From: Kribbella antiqua
GTDB lineage: Bacteria > Actinomycetota > Actinomycetes > Propionibacteriales > Kribbellaceae
Direction of reading: 5' to 3'
DNA: 64,000 nt
Assembly (NCBI RefSeq): GCF_004345665.1
Contig: NZ_SLWR01000008.1
Span: forward strand, 310,001-374,000
Made by a program: the position numbers and the translations under genes. Shown piece after piece: positions 16,743 to 24,846 of the stretch. Every line of letters begins with the position of its first letter. Position 1 is the stretch's first letter. The notes under the pieces are model-generated. The model was not told the DNA's origin. It ran no database searches and saw only the letters and a program-made list of their open reading frames with translations.

Positions 16743-16788
16743 TTTCCGGAAACAAATCTGCACCAGGCGCAAACTATGTTCCGGAAAC
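16743..16788. terminator. Paired TTCCGGAA palindromes between convergent genes
   Basis: TTTCCGGAAAC (16743-16753) and GTTCCGGAAAC (16778-16788) lie 35 bp apart between the PucR stop and the aldo-keto reductase stop. Each is palindromic and the pair can also form a 9-bp stem with each other. A bidirectional terminator is the simplest reading. A small CCCGCT/AGCGGG hairpin follows at 16788-16802. Confidence 0.4.
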
Positions 16789-16793
16789 CCGCT

Positions 16794-17759
16794 TCAAGCG
16801 GGAGTGGGGGCGTCTTCGCGGAGGAGGCCGGCGGACTTGAGGTCGGACCAGAGAGCTGGGGGTACGTCGGCGCGGGCGAGGGCTGCGTTGGTGTGCACCT
16901 CGTCGGCTGTTCGGCAACCGACCGCGATGCCGGCGACCGCGGGGTGGGCGAGCGGGAAGGCCAAAGCGGCAGCGGGGAGGGTGACGCCGTGGGACTCGCA
17001 TACGTCGGCAAGCCGGTTTGCTTTGTCCACCAGGGCTTCGGCGGCTGGGGCGTAGTTGAAGGTGGCGCCGGGGGCTGGGCGGGGCTGGGAGAGGAGGCCG
17101 GAGTTGAAGATGCCTACGGCAACTACCTGGACGTTGTTCTCGAGGCAGGCCGGGAGTACGTCGTCCAGGCCGTCGGGGTCGATCAGGGAGTAGCGGCCGG
17201 CCAGCATGATGACGTCGATGTCGAGTTCGCGGACGAACCGGGTGAGCATCGCGGTCTGGTTCATGCCCGAGCCGATCGCGCCGATGACGCCCTGGTCGCG
17301 GAGCTCGATCAGCGTCGGGAACGCGGTCGCGACGGCTTCCTCGTAGTGGTCGTCCGGGTCGTGCACGAAGACGACGTCGAGGCGGTCGGTGCCGATCCGG
17401 CGGAGCGAGTCCTCGATGCTCTGCAGTACGCCGTCCCGGCTGAAGTCCCAGCGCCGGCGCCGCGTGGTGTTGACGGCGAATCCCTCGTCATCCACAGCCT
17501 CGGTGTCTGCCGAGTAGATGATCCGCCCGACCTTGCTGGACAGCACGAACTCGTCCCGCGGCCGCGACTTCAACGCAGCACCAAGACGTTCCTCCGCCAA
17601 CCCGAGACCGTAATGCGGCGCAGTGTCGAAGTACCGCCACCCTTCCTCCCACGCGGCATCAATAGCTGCACCAGCGTCGGATGAAGGCACCTCGCCGAAC
17701 AGGTTCCCCAGCGGCGCACTGCCGAGCCCGACCCGCTGACCCCCCGGAAAGAGCTTCAT
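16794..17759 (-). CDS. Aldo/keto reductase, probable L-fucose dehydrogenase
   Basis: This 321-aa NAD(P)-dependent TIM-barrel enzyme has the AKR tetrad D45, Y50 (YFDTAPHYGLG), K76 (SSKVGR) and H133 (VFVHDPD). The sequence type (GLGSAPLGNLFG start, RRRWDFSRDG) is that of the L-fucose / D-threo-aldose 1-dehydrogenase subgroup, which oxidises the sugar at C1 to the lactone. The ATG overlaps the stop of the upstream SDR gene (ATGA), so it is the third gene of the fucose operon. It would catalyse the first pathway step, although it is encoded last. Confidence 0.82.
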   Translation of the reverse strand: MKLFPGGQRVGLGSAPLGNLFGEVPSSDAGAAIDAAWEEGWRYFDTAPHYGLGLAEERLGAALKSRPRDEFVLSSKVGRIIYSADTEAVDDEGFAVNTTRRRRWDFSRDGVLQSIEDSLRRIGTDRLDVVFVHDPDDHYEEAVATAFPTLIELRDQGVIGAIGSGMNQTAMLTRFVRELDIDVIMLAGRYSLIDPDGLDDVLPACLENNVQVVAVGIFNSGLLSQPRPAPGATFNYAPAAEALVDKANRLADVCESHGVTLPAAALAFPLAHPAVAGIAVGCRTADEVHTNAALARADVPPALWSDLKSAGLLREDAPTPA

Positions 17760-18508
17760 GACCGAGCCGCCGGAAGCCGCAGGTTCTGCATGCCGCCGTC
17801 GACGGCGAGCGCCGTACCGGTGGTTGATCCCGACAACGGACTCGCCAGGTAGGCGATCGCGTGCGCGACCTCGTCAGCCGACACCAGCCGGCCCATCGGC
17901 TGCCGAGCCTCCAAAGCAGCACGCTCCGCCGCCGGGTCGTCCGCGACGTCGAGCAACCGCCCGACCCACGGTGTGTCCGCCGTACCCGGGTTCACGCAGT
18001 TCACCCGGATGCCTTCGCGGACGTGATCGGCCGCCATCGCCATCGTCAGAGCCAGTACGGCGCCCTTGGTCGCCGAGTACAGCGCCCGATTCGGCAGACC
18101 AGCGGTCGCGGCGATCGAGCAGGTGTTGACGATCGCGGCGGCCGAGGACTGTCGCAGGTAAGGCAGCGCGGCTCGGGTCACCCGGGCGATTCCGACCACG
18201 TTGACGTCGAAGACCCGGTGCCATTCCTCGTCGTCGTTGGCCGCGACCGTGCCCTGCGCGCCGATGCCGGCGTTGTTCACCACGATGTCGATCCCGCCGA
18301 GCTGCTCGGCGGCCGCGGCGATCGCGTCCCGGACCGAGGTGTCGTCAGTGACGTCCGCAGCGATGCCGGTCAGCGGCGACGCGACGTCCGGCTTGAGGTC
18401 GAAGACGATCACCTGCGCACCCCGGGAAGCCAGCAGCGAGGCGGCGGCGAGCCCGATGCCCGATGCCCCTCCGGTCACCACGGCCCGCAGGCCGGCGAAG
18501 TCGGTCAC
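17756..18508 (-). CDS. SDR, probable 2-keto-3-deoxy-L-fuconate dehydrogenase
   Basis: This is a 250-aa classical short-chain dehydrogenase: TGGASGIG (12-19) nucleotide loop, NNAG (78-81), and catalytic S131, Y144, K148. Next to L-fuconate dehydratase, enzymes of this type oxidise 2-keto-3-deoxy-L-fuconate to the 2,4-diketo acid. GTG 18508 overlaps the dehydratase stop by 4 nt and is preceded by AAGGAGGA. Longer open frames upstream are shadows in the dehydratase gene. Specificity is inferred from the neighbours. Confidence 0.82.
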   Translation of the reverse strand: MTDFAGLRAVVTGGASGIGLAAASLLASRGAQVIVFDLKPDVASPLTGIAADVTDDTSVRDAIAAAAEQLGGIDIVVNNAGIGAQGTVAANDDEEWHRVFDVNVVGIARVTRAALPYLRQSSAAAIVNTCSIAATAGLPNRALYSATKGAVLALTMAMAADHVREGIRVNCVNPGTADTPWVGRLLDVADDPAAERAALEARQPMGRLVSADEVAHAIAYLASPLSGSTTGTALAVDGGMQNLRLPAARS

Positions 18509-19824
18509 TCGTTTTCCTCCTTGGTCAGATCCGTCCAGATCTTGCCGTTCGGGTACCGGTAGTCGTGCAGCGTCTCGGCGTCCATCTCGGCCCCGAACCC
18601 AGGCTTCAGCGGCGCGACGTAATGCCCGTCCTTGATCACCACCGGGTCCAGGAAGTGCTCGTGCAGGTGGTCGACGTACTCGATCACCCGGTTCTCCGAC
18701 GTACCGCTCACCGCGACGAAGTCGAACATCGACAGATGCTGGACGAGCTCGCACAGCCCGACCCCGCCGGCATGCGGGCACACCGGTACGCCGAACTTCG
18801 CGGCCAGCAGCAGGATCGCGATGTTCTCGTTCACCCCGGCCACGCGAGCGGAGTCGAGTTGCAGCACCGACAGCGCCTCGGCTTGCAGCAGCTGCTTGAA
18901 GACGACCCGGTTCTGCACGTGTTCACCGGTCGCGACCCGGATCGGCGCGATCCCGCGCGCGATGGCCGCGTGTCCGAGGATGTCGTCCGGGCTCGTCGGC
19001 TCCTCCACCCACCAGACGTCGTACGGCGCCAGCGCCTTGACCCAGGTGATCGCGTCGGCGACGTCCCAGCGCTGGTTGGCGTCGATGGCGATCCGGATGT
19101 CCGGGCCGACCGCCTCCCGGGCGAGCCGCATCCGGCGGACGTCGTCGTCCAGGTTCGCGCCGACCTTCAGCTTGATCTGGGTGAAACCCTCGGCGACCGC
19201 CTCGTGGCAGAGCCGCACCAGCTTCGCGTCGTCGTACCCGAGCCAGCCGGGCGTCGTCGTGTACGCCGGGTAACCGCCCTCCCGCAGCACGGCCTCCCGA
19301 TCAGCCCGGCCGTTCGAAGCCGCGCGGAGGATCTCCAAAGCTTCGTCAGGGGTGAGCGCATCCGTGAGGTAGCGGAAGTCGACCAGGGCGACGATCTGCT
19401 CCGGCGTCAGGTCGGACAGCAGCTTCCACAGCGGTACGCCGGCCCGCTTGGCGGCAAGGTCCCACACCGCGTTCACGACCGCGCCGATCGCCATGTGCAT
19501 GACGCCCTTCTCCGGGCCCAGCCAGCGCAGCTGCGAGTCGTGCACGAGCGACTTCCAGAAGCCGCCCAGGTCGGCGAGCGTGGCGTCGACGTCGAGCCCG
19601 ATGACGTGGTCGCGGACCGCCTCGATCGCCGCGGTCTGCACGTCGTTGCCGCGGCCGATGGTGAACGCGAACCCGTGGCCCTCCAGCCCGTCGCCCGCGT
19701 CGGTGCGCAGGATCAGGTACGCCGCGGAGTAGTCCGGGTCGGCGTTCATCGCGTCGGAGCCGTCGAGGTCCAGCGACGTGGGGAAGCGGACGTCGTACGT
19801 CTCTAACTCGGTGAAGCGCGGCAT
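18505..19824 (-). CDS. L-fuconate dehydratase
   Basis: This 439-aa member of the enolase superfamily (mandelate racemase subgroup) dehydrates L-fuconate to 2-keto-3-deoxy-L-fuconate. Catalytic and Mg-binding residues are K218/K220 (QIKLKVG), D248 (IDANQRW), E274 (WVEEP), E301 (ATGEH) and H351 (CPHAGG). K220, D248, E274, E301 and H351 fall at the same numbers I remember for the characterised Xanthomonas enzyme, and the length is near identical. It is first in the operon, followed by the SDR and the AKR with overlapping codons. A perfect palindrome at 19865-19876 lies in its promoter. Confidence 0.93.
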   Translation of the reverse strand: MPRFTELETYDVRFPTSLDLDGSDAMNADPDYSAAYLILRTDAGDGLEGHGFAFTIGRGNDVQTAAIEAVRDHVIGLDVDATLADLGGFWKSLVHDSQLRWLGPEKGVMHMAIGAVVNAVWDLAAKRAGVPLWKLLSDLTPEQIVALVDFRYLTDALTPDEALEILRAASNGRADREAVLREGGYPAYTTTPGWLGYDDAKLVRLCHEAVAEGFTQIKLKVGANLDDDVRRMRLAREAVGPDIRIAIDANQRWDVADAITWVKALAPYDVWWVEEPTSPDDILGHAAIARGIAPIRVATGEHVQNRVVFKQLLQAEALSVLQLDSARVAGVNENIAILLLAAKFGVPVCPHAGGVGLCELVQHLSMFDFVAVSGTSENRVIEYVDHLHEHFLDPVVIKDGHYVAPLKPGFGAEMDAETLHDYRYPNGKIWTDLTKEENE

Positions 19825-19864
19825 GAGGACCCGATCTGCAGCTGTGGGCGGTCTGACGACGGGA

Positions 19865-19876
19865 ATCCTATAGGAT
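19865..19876. promoter_or_regulatory. Palindromic operator at the fucose promoter
   Basis: ATCCTATAGGAT is a perfect 12-bp palindrome, 41 bp upstream of the dehydratase start, and includes a minus-strand -10-like TAGGAT. The shape is typical of FCD-type GntR operators. Repression in the absence of fucose metabolites is the likely role; the regulator gene is not adjacent. Confidence 0.55.
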
Positions 19877-19909
19877 ATGTGCCGCCAGCGACACTGCTGG
19901 GCCGGATCT

Positions 19910-19986
19910 CCAGGCCATCACAACCTCGGCCGCCGGGGCCGGAGCGCGCTCGGGCCGCTCGCCGGGCGCCGATTGTGATGGCCTGG
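19910..19986. repeat. 14-bp inverted repeat around a GC-rich hairpin
   Basis: CCAGGCCATCACAA (19910-19923) and TTGTGATGGCCTGG (19973-19986) are perfect reverse complements with a 49-bp spacer that can itself fold. It lies between the divergent fucose operon and folP2-like gene, and the right arm overlaps a possible -35 (TTGTGA) of the latter. Confidence 0.5.
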
Positions 19987-20011
19987 CGGTCCGCCCCGTA
20001 CAGTCGGTGCC

Positions 20012-20884
20012 GTGGACGAGCACGTACTCCGCCTCGGCAGCCGGTCGTTCGGCGTGGACGAGTTCGCGCTGATGGCGATCGTCAACCGGACCCCGGACTC
20101 GTTCTTCGACCGGGGCGCCACCTACGCGACCGAGGCGGCGTACGACGCGATCGACAAGGCTGTCGCGGACGGTGCCGACCTGGTCGACATTGGCGGGGTC
20201 AAGGCCGGGTACGGCGAACCGGTCAGCGAGGAGGAGGAGCTCCGCCGCACGGTGGACTTCGTTGCCGGCATCCGCGCCCGCCACCCCGACCTGGTGATCA
20301 GCGTCGACACCTACCGCAGCGGCGTCGCCAAGCGCGTCGCCGACGCCGGCGCCGACCTCATCAACGACACCTGGGCCGGCGCCGACCCCGATCTGGTCTA
20401 CGCCGCCGCCGAAGCCGGCACTGGCCTCGTCTGCAGCCACGTAGGCGGGCTCTCGCCGCGCACCGACCCACACCGGATGGCGTACGACGACGTGGTCGCC
20501 GACGTCATCCGTACGACGACCGCCCTCGCAGACCGGGCAGTCGCAGCCGGGGTCCGGACGGACGGGATCCTGATCGACCCGACGCACGACTTCGGCAAGA
20601 ACACGCTGCAGTCGCTGGAGCTCACCCGTCGGCTGGACGAGCTGGCCGCGACCGGCTGGCCAGTGCTGGTCGCTGTGTCGAACAAGGACTTCATCGGCGA
20701 GACGCTGGAGCTCCCGCCAGGGCAGCGCGGTGCCGGTACGTTGGCCGCGCTCAGCGTCTCTGCCTGGCTTGGTGCCCAGGTCTTCCGCGTCCACGACGTA
20801 CCTGCGGCCCGCCAAGCGCTTGACCTGATCGCCGTACTGCGAGGGGCCGCCCAGCCCGCCGGAACCCGAAGGAGCCTGGCCTGA
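20012..20884 (+). CDS. folP2: Dihydropteroate synthase homologue, FolP2-like
   Basis: This 290-aa TIM-barrel protein has the DHPS blocks AIVNRTPDSFFDRGATY (pterin loop 1), DLVDIGGVKAGYGEPV, SVDTYR and LINDTW, and lacks the usual third pterin loop spacing. The wording GGVKAG instead of GGESTRPG marks the actinobacterial FolP2 group, which in mycobacteria lacks DHPS activity. The true substrate is unknown. The gene appears leaderless: TACAGT (19999-20004) is 7 nt before GTG 20012. The stop overlaps the next start by 1 nt, coupling it to a RibD-C-type reductase, which may hint at a pterin- or pyrimidine-derived substrate. Confidence 0.82.
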   Translation: MDEHVLRLGSRSFGVDEFALMAIVNRTPDSFFDRGATYATEAAYDAIDKAVADGADLVDIGGVKAGYGEPVSEEEELRRTVDFVAGIRARHPDLVISVDTYRSGVAKRVADAGADLINDTWAGADPDLVYAAAEAGTGLVCSHVGGLSPRTDPHRMAYDDVVADVIRTTTALADRAVAAGVRTDGILIDPTHDFGKNTLQSLELTRRLDELAATGWPVLVAVSNKDFIGETLELPPGQRGAGTLAALSVSAWLGAQVFRVHDVPAARQALDLIAVLRGAAQPAGTRRSLA

Positions 20885-21609
20885 TGCGACGCCTGGAAGA
20901 CCTGTCCGACACCGACCTCGCGGCGGCCTACCAGCCGACGGACCGCTCGGTCCCGCACCTGCGAGCGAACTTCGTCGCCAGCCTGGACGGCGCGGTCGAG
21001 ATCGACGGCCAGTCGAAGGCATTGTCGAGTGATACCGACAGCCGCCTGTTCAGCCGGATCCGGATGCTGGCCGACGTGGTGATGGTCGGTGCGGGCACGA
21101 TCCGCGACGAGGGCTACAACCCACTCCGGCTCTCTGCTTCGAGTCGTGCGTGGCGCTCTGAGGCTGGGCTGGCGGAGAACCCGACGCTCGCGATCGTGTC
21201 CTCGCGGCTCGATCTGAGCCCGGTCAACCCGGTGTTCCAGTCCGCCGTACGGCCGGTCGTGATCACCCACGCCGCGTCGCCGCCCGACCGTCGCGAGGCT
21301 CTGGAAGAGGTGGCCGACGTACTGGTGCTCGGTGACGTTGAGGTCGATCTGCAGGCTGTGGTGAAGGCGCTGGCTGATCAGGGCAAGCCGCAGATCCTCT
21401 GTGAGGGCGGGCCGCATCTGCTCGGCTCGCTGACCGAGGCCGACCTGGTCGACGAGCTGTGCCTGTCGCTGGCGCCGCTGCTCGCCGGTCCGGGCGCGGG
21501 CCGCATCACCGCCGGCCCGCGTACGACCCTCACTCGGCGGATGAAGCTGGAGTCGGTGCTGTCCGGCGAGGACGGCTACCTGTTCATGCGCTATCTCCGG
21601 GAGGACTAG
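20884..21609 (+). CDS. RibD C-terminal-like pyrimidine reductase family protein
   Basis: This 241-aa protein has a dihydrofolate-reductase-like RibD-C fold: HLRANFVASLDGAVEIDG at the N-terminus, MLADVVMVGAGTIRDEGYNP, ILCEGGPHLLGSL and LAPLLAGPG. Stand-alone versions reduce ribosylamino-pyrimidines or related compounds with NADPH; the deaminase half of RibD is absent. ATG 20884 shares a base with the FolP2-like stop, and a class III dioxygenase-like gene follows by 2 nt, so the three form a coupled operon. Confidence 0.82.
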   Translation: MRRLEDLSDTDLAAAYQPTDRSVPHLRANFVASLDGAVEIDGQSKALSSDTDSRLFSRIRMLADVVMVGAGTIRDEGYNPLRLSASSRAWRSEAGLAENPTLAIVSSRLDLSPVNPVFQSAVRPVVITHAASPPDRREALEEVADVLVLGDVEVDLQAVVKALADQGKPQILCEGGPHLLGSLTEADLVDELCLSLAPLLAGPGAGRITAGPRTTLTRRMKLESVLSGEDGYLFMRYLRED

Positions 21610-21611
21610 GC

Positions 21612-22283
21612 GTGCCCGTCATCGCCGCCGCGGTCTGCCCGCACCCGCCGCTCCTCGTCCCCGAGGTGGCCTCCGGCGCAGCTCCCGAGCTGGACGACCT
21701 CCGGGCAGCTTGCTTGGCGGCGATCGAGCACCTGTCCACAGCTGAGCTCCTGCTGGTTCTCGGTGCGGGACCGTCCCAGCGGTACGACGGCTCGGCAGGC
21801 TGGAGCTTCGCGCCGTACGGCGCTGCGGGAGTGCGAGCCGGTGAATCCGTGCTGCCGCTGTCGTTGGCGATCGGCGCCTGGTTGGTCGAGCAGTCGAAGG
21901 CGGCTGCTGTTCCGCGTGTGTATGTTGCGGTCGATGAGGCCTCGGCGAAGTGTCTGGAGCTGGGCCGGGAAATTGCTGCAGGCAACGAGCGGATCGGCCT
22001 GCTGGTGATGGGCGACGGCTCGGCCCGCCGCAGCGAGCACTCGCCTGTCCACCTCCACCCACGCGCCGAGATCTTCGACACCACGGTCGCAACCGCTCTC
22101 GCCGAGGCGGACCACGCCGTGCTCGCAGCCCTGGACCCCGACCTAGCCACCGAACTCCAAGCCGCCGGCCGCGCCCCCTGGCAGGTCCTGGCCGGCGTCC
22201 TTCAACAGACCCCCCTCACTGGAACCCTCAGCTACCACGCCGCGCCGTACGGCGTCGGCTACTTCGTCGCCACCTTCACTTAG
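21612..22283 (+). CDS. Class III extradiol dioxygenase-like protein
   Basis: This is a 223-aa protein. The N-terminal AAAVCPHPPLLVPEVA and the segment LLLVLGAGPS resemble the LigB/MEMO fold of class III extradiol dioxygenases, and VMGDGSARRSEHSP carries a second conserved block. Actinobacteria encode a single-copy homologue near tRNA-modification genes; here it sits with FolP2- and RibD-like genes instead. Activity is uncertain because MEMO-type relatives are not dioxygenases. GTG 21612 lies 2 nt after the preceding stop. Confidence 0.72.
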   Translation: MPVIAAAVCPHPPLLVPEVASGAAPELDDLRAACLAAIEHLSTAELLLVLGAGPSQRYDGSAGWSFAPYGAAGVRAGESVLPLSLAIGAWLVEQSKAAAVPRVYVAVDEASAKCLELGREIAAGNERIGLLVMGDGSARRSEHSPVHLHPRAEIFDTTVATALAEADHAVLAALDPDLATELQAAGRAPWQVLAGVLQQTPLTGTLSYHAAPYGVGYFVATFT

Positions 22284-22366
22284 ATCAGCCCTCCGTCCAG
22301 CTCGCGCCGCAGGGGCATTGCCCTGCTCGCGTTTCTGGGCGACGCTCGACGGAGGGGGTGAGGGGG

Positions 22367-22888
22367 ATGCGGAGGGGTTTGCCGCGCTGGGCCAAGGCGG
22401 TTGTGGTCGGTGTCGGCGTCGTGGTCGCCGCCCTCGTGCTGGCGCAGGCGACGGGCTACTCGGTGAGTCTGCGATCGTCGGTCGGGGATCGGGCGGCCGT
22501 GACGAGTCTGCAGGAGATCGAGCTGCAGCGGATGCAGGCGCTGGTCGCGGCCGACATGCGCTATCTGGAACATGTGTTCGCCCCGGACTACGAGTCGGTC
22601 CCGCCACCGGGGATTCGGCTCACGCGGCAAAGTCTTCTCGAGTCCGTCGCGGATGGCAGCCTCGACTTCATCGCCTTCGAGCCACTGACGGCGATCGAGG
22701 TACGTCTGCACGACGGATCCGCGGTGCTCTGGTACCGGTCCAGCATCGACATCTTGGCGGCCGAGGAAGGGCGGTTCACGCACGAGATGTGGCTCACCCT
22801 GCTCTACGAGAAACAGGACGGGCGCTGGCAACTCGTCCACGAACAGGCCACCGCGGTGGGCGGCTTCCCACCGCCGACCCAGTCGTGA
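22367..22888 (+). CDS. Membrane-anchored SnoaL/DUF4440-like protein
   Basis: This 173-aa protein has one N-terminal helix (AKAVVVGVGVVVAALVLAQA), then an NTF2-like domain at about 45-165. The domain reads ELQRMQALVAADMRYLEHVF, APDY, QSLLESVADG, and ends with a beta-strand pair and WQLVHEQAT. This pattern fits nuclear-transport-factor-2-like (DUF4440/SnoaL) domains, which bind small ligands or act as non-catalytic modules. I place the start at ATG 22367 behind a GAGGGGG ribosome-binding site. Confidence 0.7.
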   Translation: MRRGLPRWAKAVVVGVGVVVAALVLAQATGYSVSLRSSVGDRAAVTSLQEIELQRMQALVAADMRYLEHVFAPDYESVPPPGIRLTRQSLLESVADGSLDFIAFEPLTAIEVRLHDGSAVLWYRSSIDILAAEEGRFTHEMWLTLLYEKQDGRWQLVHEQATAVGGFPPPTQS

Positions 22889-23169
22889 CCACGGCGTGCG
22901 GGCCGCGGACAACCTCGCGGTCACCGGGCTGCGTACCGAAGGACGGGTAGTAGTCGGCTCCGGCCCCGGCCCGACCTCATCTCCCGCCTGAACAGCCCGG
23001 CCGGGCCCACTCCCGGCCGACTACTACCCGTCCTTCGGTACAGCCTGGCCGGCGGAACTGCGGCTAGGTCATCCAGCTCGGGGCCCAGCATTCGCAGGTC
23101 GCCGCGGCGATCGCTCCGCCGCCACCTTCTCAGCCGGACCGTTCCGACCAGGTCGACCGGGACGACGCC
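22889..23169. other. Intergenic region with long perfect inverted repeat
   Basis: No gene is visible. The region is dominated by a 25-bp perfect inverted repeat (22933-22957 with 23017-23041) and lies between converging genes. The remainder, 23042-23169, shows nothing recognisable. Confidence 0.6.
22933..23041. repeat. 25-bp perfect inverted repeat, 59-bp spacer
   Basis: The arms at 22933-22957 and 23017-23041 are exact reverse complements. They start GTACCGAAGGACGGG and end CCCGTCCTTCGGTAC, and GGCT/AGCC can extend the stem past a two-base bulge. The spacer is GC-rich and also self-complementary. It may be a terminator between convergent genes or a small non-autonomous element. Confidence 0.7.
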
Positions 23170-23808
23170 CTAGGTGAAGTCGGCGGGGACGGTGGGCCAG
23201 CGGGGAGCTGTGGCGGCAAGGTCCTCGTGACCCGCGTCCCGTAGCTGCCTGACGAGCTCATCACGAGCGGCCTGTACGACGGCGACCGCCTCGCCAGCCG
23301 TGTCATGCGGCCCGGACCAGTTGCAGACTGCGTCTCCGGCAAACCAGTCGCCTGCGGCCGAGCGCCGTACGTGGGAAGCAGCAAGGCGGGCGGCCTTCAA
23401 AGCTGTACCAGCGGCCAGCTCGATCACGGCGTCGACGGCGACGACGTCTGCGGAGAGGTCGAGGATGGGCCGCAGTTCGACGGCGTCCGTGAGTACGAAC
23501 TCGTAGCCGGCGGGAGCCCGCTCGGCCAGCCAGGTCAGAGCCTCCTCCGCGGTCTGGCGGAGGAGGTCAGGCTCGGCGAGGGTGTGGACTCCGCACAGTC
23601 GCGTGTGCGTCGGCCGGAGCTCGTTCTGCCAAAGGCGGACCTGCAGCTCCTCCCGGCCCGACAGTCGGCGCCCGAGGATCCGCGCCAGCCCGACGACGTC
23701 GAAGTACAGCTCGTCGGGGGTGCGCTTCCGCCCTGGCTCGAACGGTTCGCCGGGCAACGTCCCACGCGTGGTCCACGGGCCGACATGCCACCTCGCGAGC
23801 GCAGTCAC
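23170..23808 (-). CDS. Conserved-looking hypothetical protein
   Basis: This is a 212-aa soluble, acidic protein that I do not recognise. It has no signal peptide, membrane segment or repeat. Codon use and third-position G+C match neighbouring genes. A minus-strand TAGGCT (23816-23821) lies 7 nt before GTG 23808, so it looks like a leaderless gene, which supports its reality. It is encoded just downstream of the iron SBP gene on the same strand, with an independent promoter. Confidence 0.6.
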   Translation of the reverse strand: MTALARWHVGPWTTRGTLPGEPFEPGRKRTPDELYFDVVGLARILGRRLSGREELQVRLWQNELRPTHTRLCGVHTLAEPDLLRQTAEEALTWLAERAPAGYEFVLTDAVELRPILDLSADVVAVDAVIELAAGTALKAARLAASHVRRSAAGDWFAGDAVCNWSGPHDTAGEAVAVVQAARDELVRQLRDAGHEDLAATAPRWPTVPADFT

Positions 23809-23822
23809 GCCTCCGAGCCTAC

Positions 23823-24794
23823 CTACGCCTTCACTGGCGCCGCGACCTCGAATGTTTTGGCGAGATCGGTGAGGATCACCCAGGCGCCCTGCAGGCCGAC
23901 CGCGGTCATCCAGGTGAGGTCGGGGACCTCATGCACCTTCGGCGCCAGCGGCTTCCACAGCGGGTTGGCCTTGAACTGGGCAGCCGTCTTGGCGCTCACG
24001 CCCTTCTCGTCGGCGAACTCGGTGACGAAGATCGCATCCCCGTCGGCGTCCTTGATCCGCTCCGGGCTGATCTCGAGTGCGAAGTCCTCGACGTCCTGCG
24101 ACTTCGGCCGGGCCAGGCCGGCGTCCTTCAGCACGATGCCGGAGAAGCTGGCCTTCTGGTACAGCCGGGTCGGGCCGTCGACGAACCGGACGATCGAGAT
24201 GGTCGGGTTGCCGGCCTTGGCGTTGATCGCGTCCCCGACCAGCTTGGCCGCCTTCTCGTACGACGAGAGCTCCCGCTCGGCCTTGGCCTCTTCGCCGAGC
24301 GCCTTCGCCTCCAGCCGGATGTTGTCCTTCCAGGTTGGCCCGGTGGTCTCGGACATGATCGTCGGCGCGATCTTCGACAGCTGGTCGTAGAGCTTCTCGT
24401 GCCGGACCTTCGCGGTGATGATCAGGTCCGGGTTCAATGCGGCGATCTTCTCCAGGTTCGGCTCGGCCAGGGTGCCGACCGCCTGCGCTTCGCTGCCGTA
24501 CGTCGTACGGTCGTCGCCGAGGTAGTCCGGCAGCTTCCCGTTGATGCTGCGGTAGTCGGTGTAGCCGACGACCGGGGTGTCCAGGATCAGCGTCGCGTCG
24601 ACGAAGCTCGCGTCCAGCGCGACCACGCGCTTCGGCCTGGCCGGGACCTCGGTTTTGCCCATCGCGTGCTCGACGGTCCGCGGGAAGCCTTCGGACGAGG
24701 CGGCGGCCGGGTCCTCCTCCGATGGGGTGCCGCCGCACCCGGTCAAAGCGAGCGCGGCAACAGCGAGCAGGGCAGTGAAGCGGGGCAGACGCAC
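23823..24794 (-). CDS. Iron-siderophore ABC transporter substrate-binding lipoprotein
   Basis: This 323-aa lipoprotein has lipobox LALTGC with Cys at residue 20, followed by a TroA/FecB-type class III binding fold: KRVVALDASFVDATLILDTP, then LEKIAALNPDLIIT, and a helical backbone to the C-terminal lobe. It would capture ferric siderophores for the two FecCD permeases encoded divergently. GTG 24794 has GGAG 6-9 nt upstream; the in-frame extension to 24842 lacks a signal-peptide pattern. The iron box at 24847-24865 lies between it and the permease operon and can control both. Confidence 0.9.
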   Translation of the reverse strand: MRLPRFTALLAVAALALTGCGGTPSEEDPAAASSEGFPRTVEHAMGKTEVPARPKRVVALDASFVDATLILDTPVVGYTDYRSINGKLPDYLGDDRTTYGSEAQAVGTLAEPNLEKIAALNPDLIITAKVRHEKLYDQLSKIAPTIMSETTGPTWKDNIRLEAKALGEEAKAERELSSYEKAAKLVGDAINAKAGNPTISIVRFVDGPTRLYQKASFSGIVLKDAGLARPKSQDVEDFALEISPERIKDADGDAIFVTEFADEKGVSAKTAAQFKANPLWKPLAPKVHEVPDLTWMTAVGLQGAWVILTDLAKTFEVAAPVKA

Positions 24795-24846
24795 AGGTAT
24801 CTCCTGGTCAGGGCGGGGTCGCAGGTTAAGGTGGCTCACCACCTAG

